The notes beneath the pieces are model-generated. The model was not told where the DNA came from. It searched no databases and saw nothing but the letters and a program-made list of their open reading frames with translations. This document shows, one piece after another, positions 23,393-35,170 of a stretch of 64,000 nt of DNA; positions within the stretch are counted from its first letter, which is position 1; each line of letters opens with the position of its first letter. Origin of the DNA: Heterocephalus glaber (taxonomy: Eukaryota > Chordata > Mammalia > Rodentia > Bathyergidae); contig NW_004624801.1 of assembly GCF_000247695.1 (NCBI RefSeq), positions 3,219,385 to 3,283,384 on the forward strand, written 5' to 3'. The position numbers and the translations under genes are program-made.

Positions 23393-23810
23393 TGTTGTAG
23401 TTACTTTTCTCATTGCTGGAACAAAGTGTCCAATACCCAAAGTTAAAGGAGGAAAGGTTTATTTCAGATCACAGTTTGTAGAGGTTCCAGTCCATAATTG
23501 ACTGGCTCCAAGGCAGGATGGCATAGTAAAGGGCCATCACAGAGGCAAAACAGTTCATAGCAGGCAGAAGACAGCAAAAGTGAGCAAGCATTCAGCAACA
23601 AGTAACAAGGGGTACACTAGCCCTCTTTCCATCCTTTATATTTTTATCCAGGCTGTTCTCACACCCTTAATCCTAGCATCATACCATGAATCAATCCCAG
23701 CCTCACATCCTTGATCCCAGCAGCACACACCCTAGTTCCAGCCACCTCCAAAATGCCCCACTTATGACTGCCTGAGGCTTTTGAGGGATATCTAGACATA
23801 AGCCATAATA
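23393..23810 (-). repeat. MaLR 5' LTR
   Basis: Starts tgttgtagttac on the + strand and ends agccataata. The primer-binding-like sequence lies directly to its left on the + strand. Confidence 0.85.
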
Positions 23811-24123
23811 CTGCAAGATGGAATGATAGACATCATGTAAGCTGCTGATACACCTTACAAGTTTGTAATAAGGACAGAAAGTTGTCATATTTCTTGGCTT
23901 TCAGAAGTGTGCTGTATTTTCTAGTAAAGTCTGAGGTATGGACTCTGGAGGAATATTGATACAGAAGTTATCTGGCTATGTAAGTGTCTGAAGGACATTC
24001 TTCCTGGAAGTACAAGTATATAACAAAGAATAGAGACTGTCACTAGGAAGTGTGCTTCACTTCCACAGTAAATTGCATCTGATCTGTTAAAACAGAGAAT
24101 GTACTTTCCATAAGACATCTATA

Positions 24124-24446
24124 TACAGTATGTCTTACATTCAAGTTGCAAACTTTTACAGATACAAACAGATCTCACATTACAGACATTTGTAGATGTG
24201 AACAAATTGCAGTACTAGCTTAGACATTGTCGCTTTTGTGTTGATGTGTGCTTACTATACAGTGCAATAGTGTACAGTAGTACATACAGTCAGAACTTAC
24301 TGTATTTGTGTGTGTTTTTTATGCTTTATTGTTATATATTTGTGTCAAAGCTATGTAAGTCCACTTTGTTGGACTAATGAATGAATCCTATTTAAGAATG
24401 GTCTCCCAGAACAGAATTCATTCATAAGTTGGGGACTTATTGTACT
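24124..24446. mobile_element. Probable TA-flanked MITE (mariner/Tigger-like)
   Basis: Ends tacagtatgtcttacattcaa on the left and gttggggacttattgta on the right are imperfect inverted repeats. The interior has TA-rich text and no coding potential. Confidence 0.45.
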
Positions 24447-25674
24447 GAGAAGTAGTATGAAAATTAAATTTTAGTGTAAAACTGAATCACCCTTTCTATC
24501 TTTGGGGGAAAAATGTTTTTTAATGGAAACTATATACTCTTCACTACTTTATTAAATTTTTAAAAATTGAAGATCCTACATTTTTAAAAGCCCCTTTCAC
24601 ATAAAGTAAGACTTCTTGCCAGATTGGGAAATCAATCTAAATTGGACACAATATGGATGTGACACACAGATGAGATCTCACACCACTACCTTGTCATGGG
24701 TTTGATGCTTCACTTGAAAGAATCCTATAAAAATTTTCTTCAAAGCCCCTTTGAAATCACAATAGTGCACTTTGGGGATGTGATAAGCAGCAGGAAAAGA
24801 GCCTCTCCAAGATTTGGTGTCCTGCCACTGGAATATAGCAGCATGAGGAGGAGAAGGAGGAGGGAAGTGGGTCCCCAGGACCCAGGAAGGGTCTGAGGTG
24901 AGAATTAAAGTCTACAGGAAGAGTGAAGAGACAAACTTTAATGAAGAGGAACATCACTCTCTCCTATAGCCTGGACTCTCTGTGAGGAAATGGCAGGCTG
25001 AACCTGCAGATATACAGTGACTGGTGGCGAACCCAGAGGCCTCCATGGAGAAATGCACCAGTGGAATGGAGGAATAGATGTACCAGACTGCAGTGGCTGG
25101 TGAGTTACCTGAATTCAGACCTCACCCAGGAGAAGGGGCAACTGAGCTTGGAACTCAGAACAGCTGTGGGCAGACTCCATCTAATCGCTCCTCATGCCTC
25201 AGTGTGGGTGCCAAGTTCAAGTCAGCAGGAGGTCAGGAAGTAGAGTTCAAGCAAGAGACACATACTGTTGTAGGCTCAAGGAATTTGGTTCCAGCCTCAT
25301 AGCCAGAAACAGGCCTAAACTTCAGAGGAACTAAAGGGAAAGACTGGCTGGGATTATCCACTACTCCACCGTGAAGCTGCGGCTAGCTTGCTGGGATGAA
25401 TCAATTTGTTTCTGGACTCTGTTTGCCCACATTGTCTAACAGTGATGGTGGAGACACACCTTGAATTGGATGTTTTGGGGAGTTTTCTCTTTCTTTTTTT
25501 TTTTTTCTTTTTTTGCTCCTTTCTAGTTCTTATTTTGTTTTGTTTTTTCTTGATTGTTTGAACACTTTCTAGGTTTTTGTTGTTTTTGTTGTTCTCTTCT
25601 TCTTATTTTTTTATGTTTCCCACCTGCCTTCTTCACCAGTTTCCTAAAGTTTGTCCTCCAGCCTTGCTTTTGAT

Positions 25675-25800
25675 CTCTTCTTCTTCTTTCTTCTTCTTCT
25701 TCTTCTTCTTCTTCTTCTTCTTCTTCTTCTTCTTCTTCTTCTTCTTCTTCTTCTTCTTCTTCTCTTCTTCTTCCTTCTCCTTCTTCTCCTTCTCCTTCTT
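25675..25800 (+). repeat. (TTC)n microsatellite
   Basis: About 27 tandem TTC units with interruptions at the 3' end (ttcctt, tctcc). Any protein frame across it is an artefact. Confidence 0.95.
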
Positions 25801-27831
25801 TCTGTTTTTTTTGCCCCCAACCCTTTTAAAATCTTTTCTCCTAAGGGTAAAATTGCTATATTAAGGGTTACAATTTGTCATTTTCTAGGCTGTATTTGAT
25901 GCTACTGTTATTGTTGATTGTACTACTACTTTAGCCAAGGTGACATAATTGTGCTAATCAGTTGTCTCTCCTGGTATACCAGACTGATATTGCCGAAAGG
26001 TCTTTAAAAAAACAAAACCTATATGCCAGAGCCAAAGAACTGGCAGCTGGGCCAAGTAGGCAGAAACTTCTCATCCCCAATAAATTGAATGGATAGGATC
26101 CTGCAACAGACTCAAAACCCAAAAGCTAGCTACACGTGGAAGACACTTCTGAGGAGTAGTCATTTCCTAAGGGTTCTGAATTTAGGCAGTAAAGCTACTT
26201 TCCATAAGCAATTTACAAGCATCAACTCAGGAATCAAACTTAGACCAAAAAAAAAACAGAAAATGAGAAGACACTTAAACAAGATGCAACAACCACAGAC
26301 TTTCAGCTCACCACAGAAAAACCCCAGGGGCAATGAAGTGGAACAATCTGAAAGCCACCCACCTGGACTCTCTGAAGTGGTAACAGCAGAGGTAACAAGC
26401 AGATGAACAAGGCTCTAGAAAAAATCAAAGCAGAAATAATTTCCCAGATAACTACAGATGGTGACCAGAATGAAAGATACAGATTAAAATATAGAAGAGC
26501 TCAGGAACATGATGGGAACCGTGAATGCCCAACATAGGAAAGAAATGGAATCCACGAAACCAATTCAAACAGATATGCAAGAGATTAAAACTCCACTGAA
26601 AGTATACTCAGCAGAATGAGCCAATATGAGGACAGAATATCAGATATAGAAGACAGGATTGCAGTTAGCAATCATGAAGAGAGAGATTTCTTGAAAATAG
26701 CAAGGGATCATGAGAAATCAATCCAGCAGCTGCTAGATGATGCAAAGAATAATAACATAAGATTGATTGGAGTCAATGAAAAAGCAGAAGATAGTGCAAA
26801 TGACATAAAAAACCTGTTCTCAGAAGTAATAGCAGAAAACTTCCCAAACAAGGAAAAAGAATTTGACATACAGATAAGTGAAGCATATTGGACTCAATTT
26901 AGCCATGATCAAAAAAAAAAAAAAAAAAAAAAAACCTTCCCCAAGGCATAGAATAGTAAAGATTCCAAAAATTTAACACAAGGACAGAATATTAAAAGCT
27001 GTTAGAGAAAAGAAACAAATCACCTATAAAGGAAAGCCCATCAGAATCACAGGAGACTTCTCAACACAAATCCTTAAGTCAAGGAGAGCTTGCAGTGAAG
27101 CATTTTAACCCATAAAGGAAAACAACCTACAAACCAGATTGATGTACCCTGCAAAACTGTCCTTCAAAATTGATGGAGAGATAAGATACTTCCATGACAA
27201 AAAATCCTGAAGAAATTCATGTCCACCAAACCCACACCCCAAAGTGTTCTGAAAGATATTCTGAAAAGAGACAATAAGGATTACTACTCCATGAACCCCA
27301 ACAGAATAAATCCACCAGGCAAGGCAAGAAATTAAACAGAAAAGGAAAGAAGAAAGCCAACAGCAGGAAAATAACATGACAGAGATAAGGCAGTACATAT
27401 CAGTTATAACCCATCAATGTTAATGGTCTCAATTCACCAATCAAAAACAGACGGGCAGAATGAATCAAGAAGCAAGATCCAACAATATGCTGCATACAAG
27501 AAATACATTTAATTAAACAATTCATAGACTAAAAGTCAAGGAATAGAAAACAATATTCCATGTGACAGGAACCTGGAAAAAAAGCAGGGGTAGCTATCCT
27601 ATTTCCAAAAAAAGTGGATTTCAAGCTAAGACTCATTAAAAGAGACAAACAAGGTCACTACATCCTGGTAAATGGAACAATCCAAGAGGAAGAGATAACA
27701 ATCATAAATATATATGCACCAAATAGCACACCCAACTATATAAAACATATTAACAGATATGAAAAATCATATAGACACTAATACAGTTGTAATGGGGGAC
27801 CTCAATACCACACTGTCACAAATAGATCTGG

Positions 27832-27916
27832 GCTGAGGATTTAGCTCAGTGGTTCTGCCACCTGCCTTGTAAGTGTAAGGTCCTGAGTTTGATCCTCAGT
27901 ACCAAAAAATAAAAAA
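27832..27916 (+). repeat. ID-like SINE in L1 ORF2
   Basis: Body gggctgaggatttagctcag, flanked by aaatagatc copies. Interrupts the L1 endonuclease region. Confidence 0.88.
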
Positions 27917-27975
27917 TAGATCAACTAGACAAAAACTCAACAATCAAATATTAGACTTGAACCAAACTTTTGGGA

Positions 27976-28068
27976 GTTTTTTTGGTTTGGTTTGGTACTG
28001 GGGATTGAACTCAGGACCTTGTGGTTGCGAGGCAGGCAGCAGAACTACTGAGCAAAATCCCTGGCCCT
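27976..28068 (-). repeat. ID-like SINE in L1 ORF2
   Basis: Reverse body (ctgagcaaaatccctggccc), flanked by tgaaccaaacttttg and tgaaccaaatttttg. Only about 60 bp from the previous SINE. Confidence 0.88.
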
Positions 28069-28951
28069 GAACCAAATTTTTGAACAAATGGACTTAGTAT
28101 ATGTCTACAGAATGTTCCACCCCACAATATCAGAATACACATTCTTCTCGGCTGCACATAGGACCTCCTTCAAAATAGACCATATACTAGTTCATAGAAC
28201 AGGTTTAAGTAAATGCAAAGAAGTTGAAATTATCTCATGCACATTATCAGACCATAGTGCAATAAATTGGAAATCAGTGGCAAAAAAATCCGACAAGAAC
28301 TTCAGAAACACATGAAAATTAAATAACACCCTTGTGAACAACCAGTGGGTCATAGGTGAAATTAAAGAAGAAATCAGACAATTTCTACAATTAATAATGG
28401 CAATACAACATACCAGAACTTCTGGGACACATGAAAGCAGTCCCATGAGGGAAATTTATAGTGGTAAATTCCTATATCAGGAAAACAGAGCAGGCTCAAA
28501 TAAACAACCTAATGTTGAACCTCAAGCTCCTAGAAAAAGAAGAGCAAGTCAAGCCCAAAGCTCATACAAGGGAGAAAATTATAAAAATCAGCAGAAATTA
28601 ATGCAGTGGAGACTAAGAAAACAATACAAAGAATCAATGAATTGAAGAGTTGGTTCTTTGAAAGATTAAATTGACAAACCCTTAGCTAACCTTATTAAAA
28701 AAGGGCGGGGGGAGACTCAAATCCATGCAGTTAGGAATGAAAAGGGTGAAATCACAACATATCCTGAAGAAATCCAGAAGATCATCAGTACCTACTTCAA
28801 GAACCTGTATTCTAATAAGATGGAAAATATAGAAGAAATGGACAGATTCCTAGATACATATGAATTACCAAAACTGAATCAAGAAGATATAAAAATTCCA
28901 AATAATGAAATTGAATATGTAATTTAAAACCTACCAACAAAGAAAAGCCCA

Positions 28952-29025
28952 GGGCCAGGGATTTAGCTCAGTGGTTTCGCTGCCTGCTGTGCAGGCACAA
29001 GGACCTGAGTTCGACCCCCGGTACC
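28952..29025 (+). repeat. ID-like SINE in L1 ORF2
   Basis: Body ccagggatttagctcagtgg, flanked by aaagaaaagcccagg duplications. Confidence 0.9.
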
Positions 29026-29107
29026 AAAAAAGAAAAGCCCAGGTCCTGATGGATCCACTACTGAATTTTAAGAAATTAAAGGAGATCTAATGCCACTATT
29101 CTTCAAA

Positions 29108-29162
29108 CTCTTTTTTTTTTTTTTTGGTATCGGGGATCGAACTCAGGACCTTGCACTTTTGA
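29108..29162 (-). repeat. ID-like SINE cut by assembly gap
   Basis: T-run then ggtatcggggatcgaactca, the reverse 3' half of the SINE. The rest lies in the gap. Confidence 0.85.
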
Positions 29163-29848
29163 NNNNNNNNNNNNNNNNNNNNNNNNNNNNNNNNNNNNNN
29201 NNNNNNNNNNNNNNNNNNNNNNNNNNNNNNNNNNNNNNNNNNNNNNNNNNNNNNNNNNNNNNNNNNNNNNNNNNNNNNNNNNNNNNNNNNNNNNNNNNNN
29301 NNNNNNNNNNNNNNNNNNNNNNNNNNNNNNNNNNNNNNNNNNNNNNNNNNNNNNNNNNNNNNNNNNNNNNNNNNNNNNNNNNNNNNNNNNNNNNNNNNNN
29401 NNNNNNNNNNNNNNNNNNNNNNNNNNNNNNNNNNNNNNNNNNNNNNNNNNNNNNNNNNNNNNNNNNNNNNNNNNNNNNNNNNNNNNNNNNNNNNNNNNNN
29501 NNNNNNNNNNNNNNNNNNNNNNNNNNNNNNNNNNNNNNNNNNNNNNNNNNNNNNNNNNNNNNNNNNNNNNNNNNNNNNNNNNNNNNNNNNNNNNNNNNNN
29601 NNNNNNNNNNNNNNNNNNNNNNNNNNNNNNNNNNNNNNNNNNNNNNNNNNNNNNNNNNNNNNNNNNNNNNNNNNNNNNNNNNNNNNNNNNNNNNNNNNNN
29701 NNNNNNNNNNNNNNNNNNNNNNNNNNNNNNNNNNNNNNNNNNNNNNNNNNNNNNNNNNNNNNNNNNNNNNNNNNNNNNNNNNNNNNNNNNNNNNNNNNNN
29801 NNNNNNNNNNNNNNNNNNNNNNNNNNNNNNNNNNNNNNNNNNNNNNNN
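29163..29848. other. Assembly gap (686 N)
   Basis: Run of N inside the L1. The sequence on the left is a - strand ID-like SINE cut off mid-element; the sequence on the right is L1 3' UTR. Confidence 1.
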
Positions 29849-30320
29849 AAAAAAAATGGAAATGAAATCTATGTAAATAGGGAAGAGTGGAGGGGTGAAG
29901 GTTGCACAGGTAAGGGGGGAAAAAATAAGAACTAAGATACATCATGTACAGGTACAAGCACCCAATGATAAATGTAAACGTATTGTATACCTAAAATGTA
30001 CCAATAAAAGAATTTTTTAATTTAAAAACAAAGTAAAATTAAAAAATAAAATAAATAAGGACTCCAAAAAAATCAGTCCCCCCCAAATTTAAAGACCCAA
30101 TCCAAAAATGGGCATCTGAAATGAATAGACATTTCTCAGATGAAGAAGTGCAAACAACAAATAAATGTATGAAACAATGTTCAACATCACTGGTCATTTG
30201 AGAAATGCAAATTAAAACAACACTGAGATTCCATCTCACTCCAGAAAGAATAGGTAGCATCAAGAAATCAATCAATAACATGTTAGCACGGCTGTGAAGA
30301 AAAAGGAATCTTTGCATATC
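29849..30320 (+). mobile_element. L1 3' UTR fragments
   Basis: 29849-30030 matches 3440-3610 (tctatgtaaatagggaag, gtattgtatacctaaaatg). 30060-30320 is another L1 tail-region piece (gaaatgcaaattaaaacaac). Confidence 0.75.
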
Positions 30321-30419
30321 CTTGGAGGTCTCATCAAGGCTGGGCAACTCTGAGTCCATGTGTGCCCCCAAAACTATTTGCAGAACAAACAAATCCTGTG
30401 TCCTCCACCAGTACTTTTA

Positions 30420-30612
30420 CAGTGGTACCTCAGTTCACACGTTCAATTCTCTCCATGATCCTGGTTGCACACTGAACTGGATAATAACCAAATTAAATTT
30501 CCCCATAAGGTCAACCTTGACCCTAACCATTGAATTTGATTTGGTTCTCATTCAACTTGGTTTGCGACCAGAATCATGTAAAGAATCAAGTTCATGAACC
30601 GAAGTACCACTG
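30420..30612. mobile_element. MITE with CAGTGGTACC termini
   Basis: 193-bp palindromic element from cagtggtacctcagttca to tgaaccgaagtaccactg (terminal inverted repeats about 18 bp). Interior AT-rich and non-coding. A relative lies at 38835-39001. Confidence 0.7.
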
Positions 30613-30759
30613 CATAATTATTACATCACCAATAGCAAGTATACGTTGAGTGTGTGTGCGTGCGCTATCTCATTTAAATCTTCCAATTAATAGATGAGGA
30701 AACTGAGGCTGAAGGATAGATGATTTGTCCAAGTTCAAACATATGTTTGTTAGGACTCT

Positions 30760-32030
30760 TTATATCCCAGTTAAAAAATCATACTTCAACATTAAACAGC
30801 TCTGTAGGCTTAGGTCTGGCCACATCCAGCAACCTGTCCCTGTCTGCCTCTCAGTTGCACTTTCCCCTGTGCTGGTCGCTGTGGTGGCAGGACCAGGCCC
30901 CATGTCTGCAAAATAGGCAGCAGTAATTCTCACTGTACATAGCAGTGAAGAAAATAGGTCAGAGAAAAGCCTCCCTCAAGGGCCTCTTATTAATTAGCTC
31001 TGACTGGCCAGCCATGGTCATGTGCACACTGCGTGGGAGAATGAAACCAGGAACTCAAACCCAGTGGAATCACAGGCTGTGAAGGAGGCTCGGTTCAAAA
31101 GTAAAACCAGAGGGAGGTTCTGTTTCCAGAATACAGGGGCTGTGGTGGGAGAGGGGAGTATGAAGGCTGGAGGATCAAAGACTGAAGCTGGACTGAACCA
31201 ACCTTTAAGCCCAAACTCAACAATGCTGCACGTGTTCACAGACGCTGTGAACCTGAAACCTCTCAAGTTCTCCTCTCTGCTCCCGTAGCACTTTTCAGGT
31301 GCTTTTATCATTTTCCAAGTCACACAAAAACATGGGATTTTGTTTCCCATCTGGAGTCTATCTGGTGTGAAAATGTTTGTGGAAATGTGCATTTGTTCAT
31401 GTCCTTGACCTGTGCTACATCAGCCCACCCTAGGACCCACACTTCTAGGCAGCCTCACAAAAGTGTGGAGGGCAACGTGAGACAGACAAGCCTGCAGACT
31501 TCAGAGATCAGGAGCCTGGAAAGTAAGAGACCAAGAGGCAGGGACTCCTGAGAAACAGACAAAGAGTTTGTTTTCAGGGGCTTCCCAACATTCAGTGGAA
31601 GTAACAACTCAGTAGAATAACTGAAGGATACTAAGCACTTGATTTGGTGGCATGACATGCTGTGCCAAGCCACCAGCAATGTTCTGGCTATGCCAATTAT
31701 GACTGGAAATGTTGTCCCTTATGCCAGTTAAGAGTTCCCTAGAAAATCCCTCACTTCCTACCATGTGTAAATAAGATTAACACCAAGAAAAAAGTTTGTC
31801 CGTATGTTCTTATTTATAATTTTCCTGCTCAACCATCAGCTTACTGAACACCTTGATCATCTGCCTAAACCTGAGGAGCAGAGATTATCATTCTTGCAGA
31901 GAGAATTACTGACTGGACAGCCCCCAAACAGGAGGGAAGCTGTTACCAGAGTCATGGTCCGGGGGCCTGGGTCTGGGATCCCAATAAATCAGGTCTGGCC
32001 ACTCACTCCAAAGAAATCCAACAAATAAGT
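30760..32030. other. Unrecognised intergenic sequence
   Basis: Opposing frames at 31018-31392 lack any recognisable family. I see no promoter or splice pattern. Confidence 0.4.
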
Positions 32031-32269
32031 AAAGGTGAAAGGAAATAAACTTTAATCAGTTCCCAGTGTATAGCTACACTGGGAAGACAAGGGAACCTGT
32101 GTTTTCAGCCTCATCTTTGAGCGTCGACGTGAACTCCCAGATTACAGAGACAAAGAAATTGGAAGTGTGCATAGTCAAGCAGTCTTGGGCAAAGGTGGTC
32201 TGGCTGATCATCACCTTGCGACTGGTCGGGGTGCCCTAGTCTGAACCAGTGATAAGGGAGGTGCTGTTG

Positions 32270-32425
32270 CTGGGTGTGGTGGCACACTCTTATAATCCCA
32301 GCACTTCGGAGGCTGAATAGGATGATTGCAATGAGTTCAAGGCCAGCCTGGGCTAAGAGTGAGTTCAAGGCCAGCCCGAACTGCCTAGTGAGACCCTGAC
32401 TCAAGAAACCAAAAAAAAAAAGAGA
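32270..32425 (+). repeat. B1 SINE
   Basis: gctgggtgtggtggcacact, ttcaaggccagcctgggcta and an A-tail. Confidence 0.85.
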
Positions 32426-32604
32426 GAGAAAAAGAAAGTTAGTTGCCTGTGGGTAGTTTCCACTCCACAAGATGTTCATGGATCAGATCTGTGGTCCCTA
32501 GAATCCAAGGGGACTGCCAGAGAGAATGACTCAAAGGCAGAGATGCCAAGTTTGAAAACCTGCTTTTAGTCACTCATTGGACATTTGCAGGCCCACATGA
32601 AGAG

Positions 32605-33215
32605 TCAGTATTTTTTTTCCATTAAGTTTATTGGTACATTTTAGGTATACAATACAGTTACATTGATCATTGGGATCTGGTACCTTTACACAAGTATCTT
32701 GATTCTTAGTTTTTTCCCCTTCCCCTGCCCTCCCGTCACCCCCTCCACCCTTCCCTATTTAAAAAGACTTTGTTTCCATTTTTTCCTTTTCTCATATTTT
32801 TTCTTTTCCCTTCTTTCCTTTTCTCTACACCCCTCACTTCCCCTGCTCCTTTAGACCTTTTCTTCCTATTTCACATTATCAATTATACATTTTGATCCTT
32901 ATTTACACTTTTAGTTTTTCACACCAGAGAAACTATTTGGTATTTACACATGTGTGTCCTATTTATTTCACTTAAGGGTATGGCCTCAATGTGCATCCAT
33001 TTAGCTATAAATGTCTCTAGTTTCTCTTTCTTTATGGCTGAGTAGTACTCCATTTTATTAAAAAACCCCACATCTTCTTTATCCAATCTTCAGTTGATGG
33101 GCAATTGGGCTGTTTCCAAGTTTTAGCTACTGCAAACTGTGCCTCTATAAACATGGGTGCACATATCTTTTGATTCTCTTGGGAAGATACTCAGTGGAGT
33201 AGATTAGAAGATGGA
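32605..33215 (-). mobile_element. L1 3' end, antisense
   Basis: Reverse complement of the L1 3' UTR (ttttaggtatacaatac, ccctatttaaaaagactttg) and ORF2 end (gctgagtagtactccatttt). Confidence 0.8.
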
Positions 33216-33297
33216 GGGCCAGGGATTTAGCTCAATGGTTCTACCACCTGCCTTGCAAGCGAAAGGTCCCAAGTTTGATCCCCAGTACCAAAAAGAA
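33216..33297 (+). repeat. ID-like SINE at an L1 inversion junction
   Basis: gggccagggatttagctcaa body, ccagtaccaaaaag tail, flanked by agaagatg copies. Confidence 0.85.
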
Positions 33298-33460
33298 AAA
33301 GAAGATGCAGAAATAACTCCAGAAATACTCAGGTACCTCATCTTTGACAAAGGAGCCAACCATCCTCACTGGAGGAAAGATAGCCTATTTAATAAATGGT
33401 GTTGGAAAAGAGTGTTTTTAGTAAAAGTAGCCTCAAAGTCTTTGGTACAAGGCCATACAC
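33298..33460 (+). mobile_element. L1 ORF2 fragment, opposite orientation to the adjacent L1
   Basis: Encodes LIFDKGANHPHWRKDSLFNK in the + strand, an L1 ORF2 C-terminal segment. Together with the - strand L1 on its left it looks like a 5'-inverted (twin-primed) insertion, with an ID SINE at the junction. Confidence 0.6.
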
Positions 33461-33479
33461 CCAATACACCAACCAAGGC

Positions 33480-34970
33480 CAGCTGTATAAAGTGGGAAGC
33501 AGGCACAGGGTCTGCAACTGTTGTAGAGATAGGAACACTTTCCTTGCCCAGAGATCAAGGGAGCAGAGGACCTGTGGCCAAGCTCAGTGGAGCCCACTTG
33601 CAAGAATTGGCCTGTTCCCCAACTCTCATTTTTCCATGCATTGTTGGGCTAAGTGACAAAGGACTATAAATGCCGAACCCAGGAATGTGTGTTTGGTTGC
33701 AGAAGCTGATTATCCTGGCTGTCAAGGGCAAGACGGTCACACTGCCTCTTTAAAGGATCCAAGCTGCAATCCCAGTATCTTTGGCTATGCCCTTTGCTAT
33801 GTGCACACACGTATTTAATTATTAGTACTTTAATTTCCTACTGCGTGGCTAGAAGGGGTTATGAATTTTATACATTTTAATGTAAGGAAATAATTATTCT
33901 ACAAACAGTGCCAAAATAAAATTTGCCAGCCACCTGAGGCAGTTCGGGGTCATTCTGTGGACACCTCCATGAGTGCCCACTTTCTTCCTCAATGGCTGAC
34001 ACCATGGGCGCTTCCTCTGTGGTTACTTTGTGGAGCTCCCTAGAGAACAATGCCAAGGCAACGAAGCTTTCCCTACCCCCTCACTTTAGACAGGAGTTTT
34101 AAGTCATCCCTGGCCACTCACCATGCATCCCTTGCAAAAATCTCATCAGAAGAGTCCTTGTCATGTAGCATAGGCGCAACCTTTCTCACATGTGAGGCAC
34201 TGATAGGTCTACAGATCCCTCAGCCAAGGTGGCAAACCAAACCCCAGGGACGCCCTCCTGGAGAACAGATGGGGACTTAGGACTTCTGGTATCTCCTGCC
34301 TCTTCCACCCCAGTACCCAGTCCTCCTCAAATTTACCTTGTTTTCATGTTCCGTATTGCATCTCCCATGCCAATGTTGGGAAAAGCCCCTTGTAGGAAAA
34401 CACACATGCAAGACAATTAGTGATTGCTGTTATTTTTCATGTCTCAAACAGCACACCTCAGGTCTCATTAGGACAAAACCTGTACCTTGGTCCATAATCA
34501 CAGTGAGCAAGTTCACCCCAGACCTGGGGTCCTAAAAACAACTCCACAATTCTGGGCTTTCAGAGGCTCCATCTGTTACCAAGGGCCTCAGGAAGTCTCT
34601 GGGGAGACCTCTGTACCTGGCATAGCTGGAACACAAGCAGGTTATCATCCCCAATTATACCATAGGTCAGGTACCTCGTGCAGTGAACAAACTGCATGAC
34701 CATACTGAGTGGAGGCGTTTCACTCTCTCCAGAGCCTTCCACATCAGTCCCCTGCACACTTAGTCCCACAGGCAACCTTCAATGGGGAAGAACTAGAAGG
34801 TGCTTCTATTTTCCTAGCTGTCTTATCCAAAAGTTGGCACATCAAGCAAATACCTAAGTCCAATTAGTAAAGTGGTACAGTTCAGAGATTTTTATAGCAA
34901 GGGCTGTCACTGATGAGTGAGTTGTGAAATCAGTTTAAAGGACATGAATAACCCTAAAACACAAGATGTC
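33480..34970. other. Unrecognised intergenic sequence
   Basis: GC-moderate sequence with only short unsupported frames; no repeat family recognised. Confidence 0.4.
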
Positions 34971-34979
34971 CTTTTTGAG

Positions 34980-35170
34980 TCACGTGTGGTGTACACACTT
35001 GTAATCCCAGCATTCTGGAAGGCTGAGGCAGGAGGATGGCAAGTTCAAGCCCACCCTAGGCAACTTGGCAAGATCCTGGTCTCAGAATAAATAAATTAAT
35101 TAATTAATGGAAAAAAAAGTTGGGTATGTAGCTTAGTGAAAAGGTTCTGGGTTCAGTCTCCAATACCACT
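34980..35170 (+). repeat. B1-dID dimeric SINE
   Basis: ggctgaggcaggaggatggc then gtatgtagcttagtgaaaag and ggttctgggttcagtctcc. Confidence 0.8.

Larger units (their letters stand above)
21515..23810 (-). mobile_element. Complete MaLR (ERVL-type) retrotransposon, antisense
   Basis: Two similar LTRs (21515-21942 and 23393-23810) bound about 1.45 kb of internal sequence. On the - strand each LTR begins TGTTATGGCTT or a close variant, the hallmark MaLR start. The - strand sequence after the 5' LTR reads ttggtaccaggagtag (about 23375-23390), matching the MaLR primer-binding region. A 5-bp target duplication CTGCA flanks the element (21510-21514, 23811-23815). The - strand frame at 23041-23316 may be a gag remnant. 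Length (2296 bp) and structure match complete MaLR elements. It lies 190 bp past the COG1 stop. Confidence 0.88.
24750..29162 (+). mobile_element. L1 retrotransposon, 5' part, broken
   Basis: ORF1 remnants: a coiled-coil/RRM segment at 26616-26910 (SQYEDRISDIEDRIA ... NNNIRLIGVNEK) followed by the C-terminal ITYKGKPIRITGDFSTQILK near 27018-27080, broken by frameshifts and an A-run at 26910. ORF2 endonuclease remnants: INIYAPN around 27700-27722, and YRMFHPTISEYTFFSAAHRT and LSDHSAINW at 28088-28275. The reverse transcriptase start (NLPTKKSPG) is near 28928, then the assembly gap. Several ID-like SINEs interrupt ORF2. The element is dead. The 5' limit is approximate; 24.75-26 kb is taken as 5' UTR and includes a (TTC)n tract. 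Confidence 0.8.

Noticed and set aside
25577..25899. Poly-Phe/poly-Leu frames
   Set aside because: Translation of a (TTC)n microsatellite.
29090..29957. Long frames on both strands across the 686-N gap
   Set aside because: They consist almost entirely of undefined residues.
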